A stretch of 64,000 nucleotides of DNA, taken from contig QXEO01002115.1 in assembly GCA_007115705.1 (NCBI GenBank), forward strand, positions 5,213,281 through 5,277,280. Reading direction: 5' to 3'. This document shows positions 10,125 through 21,119 of this stretch, one piece after another. The translations under genes were made by a program, and so were the position numbers. This stretch comes from Dactylis glomerata (Eukaryota > Streptophyta > Magnoliopsida > Poales > Poaceae). The notes under the pieces are model-generated. The model was not told the DNA's origin. It did not search any database and saw nothing but the letters and a program-made list of their open reading frames with translations. Position 1 is the first letter of the stretch. Each line of letters begins with the position of its first letter.

Positions 10125-11190
10125 CCTAAACAACTTGTTTTAGCAAACATTATCTTTAACATTGCACGGATTCCACTACTCCTATTGCTACACACACTTT
10201 TCACTCAGCTGCTGCATATTGTGTTACCAGTAAAAAATCATGAATTCTAGACTACTCGAGTGCATCCAAGTCGCTGACATACAAAATTCAGACAAGACCA
10301 CATATCATTGCACGTGGTGACTCTCCAAATTGCACATGGCAACGTGATGCTATAGCTTAAGACCCGGTACTAACACTCACCCTTACGAGACACCTATACA
10401 GAGAGAGAGAGACAAGGGCGTTGGGTGCCGGGTACGTACCTTCACAGGCGGCGACAAGGTGAGCGCCTCTGGGACGTAGTCTGACACAGCGGCCGGGACT
10501 AGGTTCCAATAAGAAGTACCTTTGATTCGCAGCTTGATTTCGGATTTCAACTCGATCTAGTCGACCACGCCTAGAAGCGGGACGACCCAGCCTTGACCCG
10601 ACCGGTGGCTGGCCCTGCCATGGGTCTACCTGCTGGTGGTGGATGTGATTCCCGAGGTCCCCGAGTCCCACCACCGCACCCTGCTCGACCAGGGTTGCAT
10701 CAACCGATAGATCTAGCTCGTGTAAACGGACAAGAGCGAAACCAACTCCACCCGTAGGGAAGAAGTGATGGGCAGTGAAAGGTGGCGCTAGATCGGTGGG
10801 GAGAAGAAGGGTGGTGGTGGAATCGCTGGGGTGAGAGGGGCCATTTAGTGGGGATTTCGGTGGGCGGCGGCGCACCGAGGCCAGATGGGGAGGAAGGTTT
10901 AGCCGGTGGGAGCATGAATATATATATTGAGCGATCTAAAGTTTCCATCACGCGCGACAATTCCGAAGTTTCGATCCCGCGCAACAATTTCGAAAAATCT
11001 AACTCCGCGCTCGTTACAACACGCGTTTTATGCTGGTATGGCTGCAACTGGGCCCTGTCTCTTCTAGACCCCACGATCCAGTATCTTACATAAGGACATG
11101 TGGGTTGTTTATTATGTATGAAAAGGTTTAGTGTCCGAAAAAAGTCTACAATTTATTTAGTCTTTGATTTTTTAGAGCTGCAAATCAGAG
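10125..11190 (-). repeat. left arm of a long inverted repeat inside the CACTA element
   Basis: The segment is the diverged reverse complement of 16020-17110. Matched blocks include AATTGCACATGGCAACGTGA / its reverse at about 16880-16915, the GAGAGAGAGA/TCTCTCTCT block near 10395 and 16825, and the outer TTACCAGTAAAAAA and CAGCTGCTGCATAT. On the minus strand this arm reads like the start of a transcription unit: GC-rich leader, an RRRPPKSP..TTTLLLPTDL-like frame (10357-10875) and a possible splice donor AAAGGTACTT near 10525. The right arm has the same order on the plus strand. It is likely an inverted copy of the promoter and first exon of a CACTA gene. Confidence 0.75.
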
Positions 11191-11347
11191 AAATCAAAAA
11201 CTCGCGCTTGAAATCATTGTGTATGTCCTGATTTCCATGAATAATACCACATTTGCAACGTGGCAATTTTAAAAAGATCTATTTACAAAAAATGCTAGTA
11301 TCATGTATAATTAGCTAAAGTTAAGAAAATACTCTGAAGCGTAGTTA

Positions 11348-11352
11348 CCGAG
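11348..11352. other. left target-site copy of element G (CCGAG)
   Basis: CCGAG before TGACGAGG pairs with CTGAG at 14523-14527, one mismatch in five. This is the usual 5 bp duplication of LTR elements with one later mutation. Confidence 0.6.
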
Positions 11353-11826
11353 TGACGAGGGCATGACCCCTCGGGTCCTCGATATTGGCCTACCTGGTTC
11401 CTGCCAAGGAAGAAGCCCGCTCGAAGGAAGCCCGCAAGGCCCAGCACTTCGACTTGGATTAGAAGGCAGAAATACTTGTAAACCCTAACTGGCTGTATAT
11501 ATAAAGCCACCAAGGGCATCCCCTAGATAGATCTAATCTCACATAGACACCTGATCTCGCATAGATCCCACGCATAGGCTAGCGCACGTCATCTCTTTCG
11601 ACCATAATCAGATCCCATCTGCGCACTATTGTAACAGCTCCAACTATACAAGAAATACAAGATCAGACAAGCAAGATGTAGGTCTTTACCCTCCGGAGGG
11701 CCGAACCTGGGTAAATTCATGTGTACCCTTGTTTCTGTCTGAAGCCGTCGAATCCGTCAAGCGCCCACATATGCTCCATGACTCGAAAGCCCTAAACATG
11801 GGCATTGCCGGGTTAAAACATCGTCA
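11353..11826 (+). repeat. 5' LTR of element G
   Basis: Starts TGACGAGGGCATGACCCC and ends ...ACATCGTCA. A TATA box TATATATAAAG lies near 11496. It is nearly identical to 14042-14522; the visible differences are scattered substitutions and a small indel (AAGGAAGC versus AAGGATACATGAAGC). Confidence 0.9.
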
Positions 11827-11827
11827 A

Positions 11828-11846
11828 TTGGCGCCGATCATGGGGA
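11828..11846 (+). promoter_or_regulatory. primer binding site of element G
   Basis: TTGGCGCCGATCATGGGGA lies one base after the LTR. It shares TGGCGCC with tRNA-Asp-type sites but differs after that, so I do not assign the tRNA. The match with the site of element B points to the Tat group. Confidence 0.7.
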
Positions 11847-11889
11847 AGATGGGCGCTGGATCCACGGGTTCGCCGGTTCCATCAACGCT

Positions 11890-12430
11890 GCAAGAGATCC
11901 ATCGCCAAGATCTTCGACACCATCGTCATGACCTTCGAATCAAGCATCAAGATCTTCAACGCCGCCATCGCCAAGATCTTCGAGTTTGCCGTCATGACCT
12001 TCGACTCCGCCGACATGGTCTTCGATGCCGCCGTCGACATGACCTTCGAGTTTGCCATCATGACCTTTGAGTCCGCCGATGTGATCTTTGACTCCGTCTC
12101 CAACATGATCTTTGACCCTTGCATCATCAGGAAATTCGACCTCTGCATCGTCAAGAAATTCGACCCCTGCATCATCAGGAAACTCGACCTCTACATCGTC
12201 AAGAAATTCGACCTCTGCATCATCAGGAAATTCGACCTCTGCATCGTTAAGAAATTCGACCTCTGCATGGTCAAGAATTTCGACCCCTTCATCGCCAAGA
12301 AATTCGAACTCTGCGTCGTCAAGAAATTTGACCCCTTCATCGCCACGATCTTTGACCCCGCCATTGCCATGATCTTCGACCCTGCTGTCATCAACAAATT
12401 TGCCCATGCTGTCATCAAAGACATTCGACC
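11890..12430 (+). repeat. 24 bp minisatellite in element G, open in several frames
   Basis: The core (about 12120-12350) repeats TTCGACCTCTGCATCGTCAA plus GAAA in 24 bp steps; the flanks have diverged units. Because the period is a multiple of three, frames stay open on both strands: an FDLCIVKK-type octapeptide repeat forward (11928-12440) and an acidic VEFLDDAE-type repeat in reverse (11940-12596). I regard these frames as a result of the period and not as evidence for a protein. Confidence 0.8.
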
Positions 12431-12866
12431 TCCACGTTAAGATTCTTCGACCCCTGCGGAGCCGAAGACTTTGCCCGACACACTTCGACCCCTCGGAGCC
12501 GGCGCTTCGACGACTATTCTGACAGGTAAAACAGCCTGATCCTGAACTGCAATAACTTTTGCTAGGAGTGTCCGAACGATATGAGACCACCGCCATTGGA
12601 AATATTAGGGGTCACCCCGGGAGAACATGTCAAAGCTAAGTCTTCCTCAACTATGAGTCGACTACTTTCATTATTTTCTGTATGCTTTCAACACTTCCAG
12701 CAACCGATACTCGGGGGCTTTGCTTTTACATTATACATGTGTCTATTTGCCTTCACATTATACATATGTCTATTTGCCTAATGACCGTCAAGTGCGAGGT
12801 ATCTACCTCCTCGACTGCATGGATCAAAGTCATCGACACTCCATCCAGACACACAGTGTCGAAGAT

Positions 12867-13364
12867 AAGTCCACAGTTGGCAACACTGTTGGCCCGGCAA
12901 CGCAGCTATACGCGCTCTGCTGAGATAATTCCATACCTACGGACGCTTTAAGTCCACAGTTGGCAACACTGTTGGCCCGGCAATGCAGCTATACGCGCTC
13001 TGCTGAGATAATTCCGTACCTACGGACGCTTTAAGTCCACAGTTGGCAACACTGCTGGCCCGGCAACGCAGCTATACGCGCTCTGCTGAGATAATTCCGT
13101 ACCTACGGACGCTTTAAGTCCACAGCTGGCAACACTGTTGGCCCGGCAATACAGCTATACGCGCCTTGCTGAGATAATTCCGTACCTACGGACGCTTTAA
13201 GTCCACAGTTAGCAACACTGCTAGCCCGGCAACGCAGCTATACGTGCTCTGCTGAGATAATTCCGTACCTACGGACGCTTTAAGTCCACAGTTAGCAACA
13301 CTGCTGGCCCGGCAACGCAGCTATACGTGCTCTGCTGAGATAATTCCGTATCTACGGATGCTCT
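12867..13364 (+). repeat. 83 bp tandem repeat, six units, in element G
   Basis: Units begin AAGTCCACAGTTGGCAACAC at 12867, 12950, 13033, 13116, 13199 and 13282, each exactly 83 bp apart. Units differ by only a few substitutions, so the array is much more uniform than the 24 bp array and probably expanded recently or is being homogenised. Confidence 0.95.
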
Positions 13365-13447
13365 AAGTATCCTGACGGACGCGTCGGGTACCACGCCTTC
13401 ACCCGACATGCTTCGGGGTCTCGCTACTTCCACTCATCTATTCGCCC

Positions 13448-13705
13448 GGCGTTGGCAATACGCTCGGGGGCTGCGCCTCGAATCGATATTCATTTATCCT
13501 GGTGTTGGCAACACGCTTGGAGGCTGCGCCTCGCATTGATATTCATTTACCCCGGCGTTGGAAACACGCTCGGGGGCTGCGCCTCGAATCAGCATTCATT
13601 CACCTTGGCGTTGGCAACACGCTCGGGGGCTGCGCCTCGCATTGATATTCATTCGCCCCGGCGTTGGCAACACGCTCGGGGGTTGCGCCTTACGCTGTTA
13701 ACTTT
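13448..13705 (+). repeat. 53 bp tandem repeat, five units, in element G
   Basis: Units begin GGCGTTGGCAACACGCTCGG at 13448, 13501, 13554, 13607 and 13660, each 53 bp apart. They share GTTGGCAACAC with the 83 bp unit, so the two arrays may have a common origin. Confidence 0.92.
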
Positions 13706-14041
13706 AGCAGCCTTCTAAATCATTGACGATGCTCCCCATCTGCTATGTCGGCTTCGGTTCTGCATATTCCAGCTCGACGCCGACGACTTTATGTCGTGTT
13801 GACTCCGGTCCGCCGTGTCGACAATGACATCGCCTACAACTAGGGGGCTCGACATCGACATCGCCTACAACAAGCATTCGACAACATCATCACGACGATT
13901 CAGCTACCGTGAAACTCCATCGACAGCGACATGCAAGAACTTCATTTGGTGCCCTCACACGCGACATGCAAGACTACGACTTCAAGGCAAGATTTGAGCC
14001 TCTACCCGATTCTACGAATCAACTAGACACTCGGGGGCTAC

Positions 14042-14522
14042 TGACGAGGGCATGATCCCTCGGGTCCTCGATATTGGCCTACCTAGTTCCTGCCAAGGAA
14101 GAAGCCCGCTCAAAGGATACATGAAGCCCACAAGGCCCAGCACTTCGACTTGGAGTAGAAGGCAGAAATACTTATAAACCCTAACTGGTTGCATATATAA
14201 AGCCACCAAGGGCATCCCCTAGATAGATCTAATCTCGCATAGACACCTGATCTCGTATAGATCCCACGCATAGGCTACCGCACGCCATCTCTTTCGACCA
14301 TAATCAGATCCCATCTGCGCACCATTGTAACAACTCCAACTATACAAGCAATACAAGATCAGACAAGCAGGATGTAGGTCTTTACCCTCCGGGGGGCCGA
14401 ACCTGGGTAAATTCGTGTGTACCCCTGTTTCTGTCTGAAGCCGTCGAATCCGCCAAGCGCCCACATATGCTCCATGAATCGAAAGCCCTAAACATGGGCA
14501 TTGCCGGGTTAAAACCTCGTCA
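14042..14522 (+). repeat. 3' LTR of element G
   Basis: Follows the purine tract CTCGGGGGCTAC and ends ...AACCTCGTCA. It is followed by CTGAG, the right target-site copy. The polymorphic bases against the 5' LTR look like post-insertion mutations. Confidence 0.9.
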
Positions 14523-14527
14523 CTGAG

Positions 14528-16019
14528 CCTCCGACCTTGAACCCTAGCTCTCGCCATCGACCGCCCCTTCCTTCCTCCTCCCTTTCTGCCCTTGCCTCCA
14601 ACGGAGGACGCAGTCGGCGAAGCGGCGCTGCCAATGACGGAGGCAGGGCCTCTCGAGGCGCGTAGCTCTCGTCGCATTCCTCCCTCTTTGCGGTGGTGGC
14701 TCAAGCCGACGGCTTCATCCTCGCCCATGTCTCCTGCAGTCGGTCGGATTCGGCAATATCGGGGCCTTGGTGGTTGGCCAGGGTGAAAGCTCTGCACGTC
14801 GACGCCTGTGTGTGTCGTTTTCTTGATGGAGGCATGTTCATGACCTCAACGACGTCTCCTCCTCTTGAATGTTGGTGGAAATCCTATGTCCAGTCCACCG
14901 AGTGAGGCGGTGGCGGTGCCACCTTGGTGTTGCCATTTTCTTAAGGACGTCGTCTTGGCTAGCTTGGGGAGGCCGATGTGACATTTGGACTCTGCGGGAC
15001 AGTGATGTCCTCTTGGACCACTTGACGTGGGGTGAACACGGCAATGTCCATAGGTTGAGGACTAGGGTTTTGGGAGGAAACTTGCATAGGTGGATTCGAC
15101 GGCGAACAGACAAGGAGAAGGCACAAATTTACCCAAGTTTGGCCCCTCCATGGGAGGTAAAGACCTACTCCTGCCTGTCTAATCTCGATTGATGGTGTTT
15201 GAGGTGATTACAATGATGCCTTGATGGCTATAGTGATCTTGCTTGTGGGCGAGATTGATCCTCCGGCAGGCGTCCCCTCCTTGCCTTTGTATAATAGGCT
15301 AGGTCTCAGGTCGGTTCCAGGCATGTTACAAACTAGGCTAAAACCCTAGGACTCTCTTTCCTTGCATCGCACGCCAGGGCTAGATGGGATTCTTGGGCTT
15401 TTAACAACCTTTTACTTCATGGGCTTCATTTCGTCGGCTGCTGCCTCATGGGCCATCTGCTGGGCCAAACCCGGTATACCAACAGTGGGGACCCGCTAGG
15501 CCGTGCCAACGTCAGTATCCCCCGAGTGTAAATGTCAGTAACCCGGTATACAATTGCAAGAGTCGGCAATTTTGACTTGAACCAAAGGAAAATTTTAAAA
15601 AGAAGAAATATGAAAAATAGCGCTTGGAGTCCTTGTATGTGACCTAGCTCCCATAAAAAATATACCAACCTGGCAACATGACAACTTTAGTAAAAATCTC
15701 TTTACAAAAAGTACTATCATGTATGACTTTGCTTAGCTTTTTACCTAGATGGCCATGTGTAATGCAAAATTCATAGCAAATTTAGTTATAATAAACTATA
15801 TTTATTTTTGGTTTCAGACGATTTTACTTATGTATTATAAATATTAGTCATGTATTTTGGGAGAAAATATGTCGAGGTACCCCGGTAGTATGATATGCAT
15901 ATTGCATGACAAAACATTTAAATTTTAGCACGAGCTAGCAAATTTGAACCATTTTTAATTGAATGAACGAGAATTCAAAAAATCAAAATATAATTTAAGA
16001 TACCTTATTACTGTTATAT
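14528..16019. other. internal CACTA sequence, GC-rich then AT-rich, unassigned
   Basis: 14528-15130 is GC-rich and resembles plant gene leader or exon sequence (CCTAGCTCTCGCCATCGACC and similar) but holds no frame I recognise; it might be captured host DNA. 15590-15740 shows weak direct similarity to 11186-11330 (for instance CTTTACAAAAAGTACTATCA against TTTACAAAAAATGCTAGTAT). The rest is AT-rich with no feature seen. Confidence 0.4.
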
Positions 16020-17110
16020 GTAGCAGCCACAAAAAAAATCAAAAACTAAATAAATTTTAGGCTTTTAGACAATTTTGAGAGACTGAGATTCTCCTTATGT
16101 ATAATAAACAATTCACACTTAACTGGAAGAGACTACACCGTGGGGTATAGAAGTGCGAGGGCCCAGTTACAGCCGAACAGACTGGCATAAAGACGCGCAT
16201 TGCAACGGTGCGGAGTTATAATTTTATAAGTTAGGCGCGAGATGGAAACATTGAAATTGACGCGCCAGATCGAAACATCGTAATTAACGCGCGGGGTCGA
16301 AATAGATTGGTCAATATATGCCCGTTCCCAACCGGCCAAACCTTTCTCCCCCATCTCATCTTCGTGCGCCGCCGCCCATCGAAATCCCCACCATACCGAC
16401 CCTCTCAACCTAGCAATATGACCACCACCCTGATGCTCCCCACCGATCTAGATCCACCCTGCACCGCCCATCCCTTCCTCCTAAAACCTGGAGTTGGTTT
16501 CGCTCTCTGCTGTTACAAGAGCTCGATCTGGCGAATGATGCAACCCTGGTCGAGCAGGGTGCGGCGGCTTGGGGACTTCGGGGAGCACGATCACCACCAG
16601 CAGGTAGGCCCATGGCAGGGCTTAGCTACCTAGTGGGTCAAGGCTCAGTCGTCCCTCTACCTGCCGTGGTGGCCCAGATCGAGTTGAGATTCTCCGAGAT
16701 CTAGCTGTGAATTAAAGGTACTTCCCTCTCCCTCCGGAACCTATCCCTGGCTACTGTATTGGAGAACGTTCAGGAGGCTCTCACCTCGCCGCCGCCTATG
16801 AAAGACATGCACCCAAGGCCTCTATCTCTCTCTGTAGAAGTGTCTCATGAGGGTCAGTGTTAGTACAAAATCTTAAACTATAGCATCACGTTGCCGTGTG
16901 CAATTTGGAGAGCCAACATGTACAATGCTATGTGTTCTTTTCTAGAATTTGGATGTCCACGACCTAGATGCACTTAGTCTAGAATTTATGTTTTTTTTAC
17001 TTGTAACACATATGCAGCAGCTGAGTAAAATTTGTGTATAGCAACAGAAGTAGTGTAATCAACGTAGTGTCATGTCTGATACATCAAATTGCATGATACA
17101 AGTTGTAGCA
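16020..17110 (+). repeat. right arm of the long inverted repeat inside the CACTA element
   Basis: Diverged reverse complement of 10125-11190. It includes a GC-rich leader-like part with a frame reading RRRPSKSPPYRPS..TTTLMLPTDLDPP (about 16365-16450), which parallels the left arm, and a splice donor candidate ATTAAAG/GTACTT at 16717/16718 that is also kept in the left arm. The frame has a stop at 16633, so the exon is either untranslated in part or broken. Before the G insertion the loop between the arms was about 1.7 kb. Confidence 0.75.
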
Positions 17111-17422
17111 ATCTTTGAACTATATCTCTCATGTTCATGCTAGTTCAAATGTTCTTCAGGTTGGTTTCTTATGGCCCATGTCAGTTGCAGCAGGTCGTTC
17201 ATTACCTCAATGTGTCTAGGTCATTTTCCCTGCAGCTGTACACCAATTGACCTTGCACTGTTTGGAAGTGTCCCGTCATCTCCTAGGTTGTAGTGGGCAT
17301 TTAGTTTCATCCTACCTTACCCATGGATTTCTTGGAACGTGCTCTGGCTGACTACTTTTTTGTTTTTGTTTTTGTTTTGCAGAATATCATCTTTATGGTC
17401 TTGTTTCCACTTTTATTTGCAG

Positions 17423-18098
17423 ACGCCTAAAAAAACGACTTGCAAAGAAAATATTAATCTAAACCTGCAAAATACTCTTTCAAAGACTACTACTGGGGCT
17501 CTAGCTAAAAGGCACAATTTAATTTCTCCAAATGCGCTCATACAAGCTGCAACAAACAATAGAATGTTTCGAGCAATGGTAAGTCACAACCTTGTTTCTC
17601 TTCATCTTGACCTTTATTTGATGCGTAAATGGCCTTCATAATTTGCATAGAAGCCTGTTGGCTGGAAGAATAATGAAAATATGCACCGTAGCTTGAACAA
17701 AAATTTGCACTTGGCTTGCTGCTGTTTGTACCTTCATAGTGTTGCTGCCAGTTTCTCATTTGTGTGTGGCTTGGTGCTGTTTGTACTTTCCAAGTTTCAT
17801 TGTGTGATTATGGTTGTGAGTTTGTGACTTGTAAAGTTTGAACTTGTGTTGTCCAAAACTCATCTACAAATGAAGTCATTTTGCTACAGCTCTATAATCG
17901 ATGTCATTTTGCTGTCCAAAACAACTATATATTCCTGATGTCATGCTGTCAAAATGTTGAACGATTGCTGTCATTTTATTTTACTATTTTTATTTTGTTG
18001 TTTAGCTCTCATTTATGCCATATATTGACAAAATGTTGAACAATTGATGTCATTTAACTCCAACTAATTTTTTGATTTATTTATTGCAGGATCCATAG
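17423..18098 (+). pseudogene. 3' end of a CACTA-encoded gene (two exons), function unknown
   Basis: An acceptor TTTTATTTGCAG precedes a 156 bp open segment (17423-17578) that begins TPKKTTCKENINLNLQN and ends NNRMFRAM at a consensus donor ATG/GTAAGT. The next acceptor TTTATTTATTGCAG (to 18089) joins in frame to GAT CCA TAG, so the protein would end ...FRAMDP. Phase agreement across both splice sites supports a real gene end. Upstream exons probably include the leader exon in the right inverted-repeat arm (donor at 16717). The segment is lysine-rich and I recognise no domain; it could be the end of a regulator gene of the element or a captured host gene. Confidence 0.45.
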
Positions 18099-18300
18099 AC
18101 TTAACTAGGATCATGGATCAACACCTTGGTTTTGTATGGCACATTCAGGATACATCAAGTTTAGTATTTGCTCTTAATTAGGATTTTGATCTGAATGCTA
18201 GTTGATGGATATAGGGTATGCAAACTATGATATTCATATACGTATTGTTTGAGTCTTGTATTTGAATGCATCTATTATTTTTTCGATTGTAGTAGGCTAT
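18099..18300. other. probable 3' untranslated part of the CACTA gene
   Basis: AT-rich sequence after the predicted stop codon. No other feature is seen. Confidence 0.3.
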
Positions 18301-19248
18301 TACCAGCAATGTGCTGACACCATGAAAAGTTTATCGTGGCATCAAATCATAGCAACTATGCGTACCTATTTTGTTGCATTATGCTGTTGCGACATAAAAA
18401 ACTTTATATTGTAGCAATAACTTGTCACAACAAACAGTTGGCCCGTTGAGATAACTACTTGGCACCACCAAATCGAGCTTTGTTGAAATAGTCCTTTTGC
18501 CATGAAATGTACGCACCACAAACAGGCAGCCCGTTGATATAACTACTTGGCACCACCAATTTTAGTTTTGTTGAAATAATCCTCTCGCCACAAAATGTTT
18601 GTATTGTCGCAGTAACTTCTTGCCATGAATATTATGTCCGTTGTGACAACTACTTGGCGCCACCAATTTTTATTTTGTTGAAATAGTCCTTCCGCCACAA
18701 AACGTTAGTACTGTCGCAGTAGCCTTTCGTCACAAATATTTTATCTGTTGTGATAAGTATCTATCACCATAAAAATGAATATGGTGCAATACGTTAGTGC
18801 CACAAACATAGGGTTCGTGGCAAAATGACTATACCCATGAAAACAAGAGTTGTTGCCATAAGATATTGCAACAGTTGGCTATTGCCACGAAAGTCAGGCG
18901 CCATGAAACAAGTGTTGTTGGAATAGGCTATCTCCACAAATGCCTATCACCACAAATGATCTTTTCGCGATAGTTTTGCCGCCTGTTGCGAGATGCTATT
19001 CCCACAAAAAAAATTGTGGCATCAAGTGCATGTTGCCACGGGAAAAAATGTGGCAACTTACGACATTGCCATTGCAATAGAACGCTTTCTTGCCACATTT
19101 TTGTTTTCGTGGCAATAACCTATTACCATGCGTTATGCCGCAACGCTTGGCAACGAATGCAATGCCGTGGCAATAGGTACCTATTGCGACAATTCACCAC
19201 TTATTGCGACGAATGTTGTTGTTGCAATAGACCCGGATCCTTGTAGTG
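18301..19248. repeat. right subterminal repeat region of the CACTA element
   Basis: Dense copies of short units such as TTTTGTTGAAATAGTCC, CACCACCAATTTTAG-like and GTTGCAATAGG, ending in the inverted CACTA terminus. Blocks of about 125 bp containing CTTGGCACCACCAA recur at about 18460, 18550 and 18655. No coding potential is seen. Confidence 0.75.
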
Positions 19249-19875
19249 ACTAGTGATGTCATGGGAACGTCGACTACATGATACTTCACCTTTATGGGCC
19301 TAGTGGAATGCATTGTGTATTTAGCTACTAATTGTAGGGTTGCCGAAGCGATAGAAACCTAAACCCCCGTTAGGAAACCATTGCACCAGGGAGTGTAGGA
19401 TCTCAGAGTTTAAGGCTGTGGTTAGATTCATCTTAATTACTTTCTTATAGTTGCGGATGCTTGCAAGGGGTATAATCCTAAGTGTGTATTAGTCCAAGTT
19501 AGGATAGTGCACTAGCATAGGTTCACCCCCATAACACATATCAAACCAATGAAGATTACTTAGCGGCATGAAGCGAAAGCACTAGAAAGAAACTCCCGTG
19601 TGTCCTCAGGAATGTTTGGTAATCACAAGTTACACCACCGGCTTGTCCTTTGCTCTAGAAAGGATTCGGCTATTTGCAGAAATTATTATTACTGTCTTTT
19701 ATTTACTCGTACTTTATTTACTTGCATTACCAAATACCCCTGAAAACCCGTTTGCTAGTATTTACAGTGAATCCTTGAACAAAACCGCTTGTCAACACCT
19801 TCTGCTCCTCATTGGGTTCGACACTCTTATTTATCGAAAGTACTACGATACACCCCCTATACTTGTGGGTCATCA
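19249..19875 (+). repeat. 3' LTR of element Y, second part
   Basis: Starts with the duplicated ACT (19249-19251) and continues the LTR to ...TGTGGGTCATCA at 19875. Matches the H LTR (47194-47820, reverse). CCGCC at 19876-19880 would be the right target-site copy of Y; its partner is outside the window. Confidence 0.9.
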
Positions 19876-20819
19876 CCGCCACTCCTCACAACCACCTCCG
19901 CCCCGACCGGTGCCGCCACTCCCTACCACCAGCTCCACCCCGACCGGCGCCGCCATTCCCCACCACCACCTCCGCCCCGACCGGTGCCACCACTCCCCAA
20001 CACAACCTCCGCCCCGACCGACGTTGCTAGATCCCCGACTTCTTGCAGGCTTGAGCACGGAGGCGGCGCGCCCGACGACCTCGGTGAGCGGCGTTGCCAA
20101 CGCCGTGATGAGCAGCGATGGCGTGGAGTCCCAAAGACCACCCCGTAGCCGCCCTCCCCGAGCATGTTTTGGGCGGCGCCTCAATCTCCCGATGCGTACC
20201 CCGCTGATGCAGGCCTCCCTGAGCTCCGACGACGTGTCCAGGAGCTTCATCTTTTCATCATCTTCGTTTGCTTTGAAGGAATCGAGTCAGGATGCTCGAG
20301 TTCCTGCCAATCGACTCCGTCTTGTCCCGCTCCGGCCACTGCTCGCCATGGTCTATGTGAGCTTCTCCGTCCCTCCCCGCCTCAGATGGGCGCGGGCGGC
20401 CCAGGAGATACATCCAGTGGCGGGGCTTGCACTACGAACTCTGGCCATGGCCGGGCGCGGGCATAGCTCTGGCGATGGGAGGCAACGGCGTGTGGTAGCT
20501 GTGTTGCGGGGAGGATTGGAGAAGATGGAAAGAAAAAGAAAATAATAATACTAAAAGAAGCTGACAAGTGGGCCCCACAAATATTTACAAAAAACCCTAG
20601 GAGTTAGATAGGCCTAACGTTTTGGCCCATTAAACCATCACCGCATGCCACGTCATCGCTGATAGTGGGTCCCTTTGTCAGAATCATCGTTAGCGTGGTT
20701 AAATTATAGCATCAATGCACATTACAAGCAACCGACGCAATAGTGGTAGTTTTTTACGATTTCAAAAAAATGGTAGTTTTTCAAACTTCACGTGGTAATA
20801 TGGTGGTTTTTTGGAATTA
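19876..20819. mobile_element. probable right half of a MULE, cut by element Y
   Basis: The end at about 20730-20819 (TAGTGGTAGTTTTTTACGAT, then ATGGTAGTTTTTCAAACTTC and TGGTGGTTTTTTGGAATTAA) looks like the CCA/TGG-rich long terminal repeat common in grass Mutator-like elements. Inward it has the GTGGGTCCC and CGTTAGCGTGG blocks also typical of such ends, and then a GC-rich segment. The left terminal repeat is not visible, since Y lies there, so I cannot confirm a target-site duplication. Confidence 0.35.
19879..20026. repeat. 37 bp tandem repeat, four units
   Basis: Four units of the type CCGCCACTCC..CACC..CTCC..CCCCGACCGGTG follow each other in 37 bp steps directly after the Y LTR. They encode proline-rich frames on both strands by composition. 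No protein family is recognised. Confidence 0.8.
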
Positions 20820-21102
20820 ACTCGCGTCCAGGAGACTAGCGATTGGAATTATAGACCCAATCCCTCAGGTAATCACGCCTAGACCACGGGCCATCTTTTG
20901 ATTTAGCAAGCGCTTTGTCTTCAGCTGGCCATTAGAGTTACTCCATTCGCTTATTGGGAGTAATAGTGTTCAATTAAAAGATGAGCTGGTGCTTATGCCT
21001 TCTCTAATTGGGCTGAGATGGGGTCACTAGATGTTTTGGGCTGGGATCAGACGCAGGATTTACGTTCACTCCTTTCCTCGTTACGTGGAGATCATTGGTG
21101 TC
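20820..21102. other. unassigned single-copy-looking sequence
   Basis: No reading frame, repeat or regulatory feature that I can support. Confidence 0.3.
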
Positions 21103-21119
21103 AGCTGAATCCATCTCTA
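21103..21119. other. target site duplication of the poly-A retroposon, left copy
   Basis: AGCTGAATCCATCTCTA occurs here and again at 21948-21964 after the A tail. Seventeen bases is in the range for LINE-mediated insertion. One base may come from the A tail. Confidence 0.85.

Larger units (their letters stand above)
11353..14522 (+). mobile_element. non-autonomous LTR retrotransposon G nested in the CACTA element
   Basis: Two LTRs of 474 and 481 bp flank a 2.2 kb interior that has no gag or pol. The primer site TTGGCGCCGATCATGGGGA follows the 5' LTR and is almost the same as that of Tat-like element B (TTGGCGCCGACCGTGGGGA), so a Tat-like partner may supply the proteins. A GGGGGCTAC tract precedes the 3' LTR, also as in B. 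The interior consists largely of three minisatellites with 24, 83 and 53 bp periods. Flanks CCGAG/CTGAG are the likely target-site duplication. Confidence 0.85.
7561..19248. mobile_element. CACTA (En/Spm-type) DNA transposon
   Basis: The ends are CACTACAAGAATTC and the inverted GGATCCTTGTAGTG, flanked by ACT. The length is 11,688 bp including the nested LTR element G. The outer 0.5-0.9 kb at each side are rich in short motifs of the TTGCAACAA/TTGTTGCAATAG type, as expected for subterminal transposase-binding repeats. Inside are a 143 bp tandem repeat, a 1 kb inverted repeat and a short spliced-looking gene end. I see no frame with the conserved TNP2-like transposase, so the copy is probably non-autonomous. 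The identical target site and the clean gap in an otherwise intact LTR make the limits secure. Confidence 0.92.

Noticed and set aside
11928..12596. Long repeat-containing frames on both strands (FDLCIVKK-type and VEFLDDAE-type)
   Set aside because: A 24 bp period keeps frames open automatically; no start context, no homologue, and both strands are equally open.
12867..13364. CRISPR-like regular repeats
   Set aside because: Units are contiguous without unique spacers, and the context is a plant retrotransposon. It is a tandem repeat.
14219..15192. Frames of 60-190 codons in the GC-rich CACTA segment right of G
   Set aside because: They overlap on both strands, one crosses the LTR of G, and none shows a known domain.
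19923..20165. Minus-strand frame beginning MLGEGGYGVVFG, like the glycine loop of a receptor kinase
   Set aside because: Only this short motif fits. The following residues do not continue as a kinase (no Ala-x-Lys step), an upstream stop is close, and the area is repetitive GC-rich DNA. Chance is the simpler explanation.
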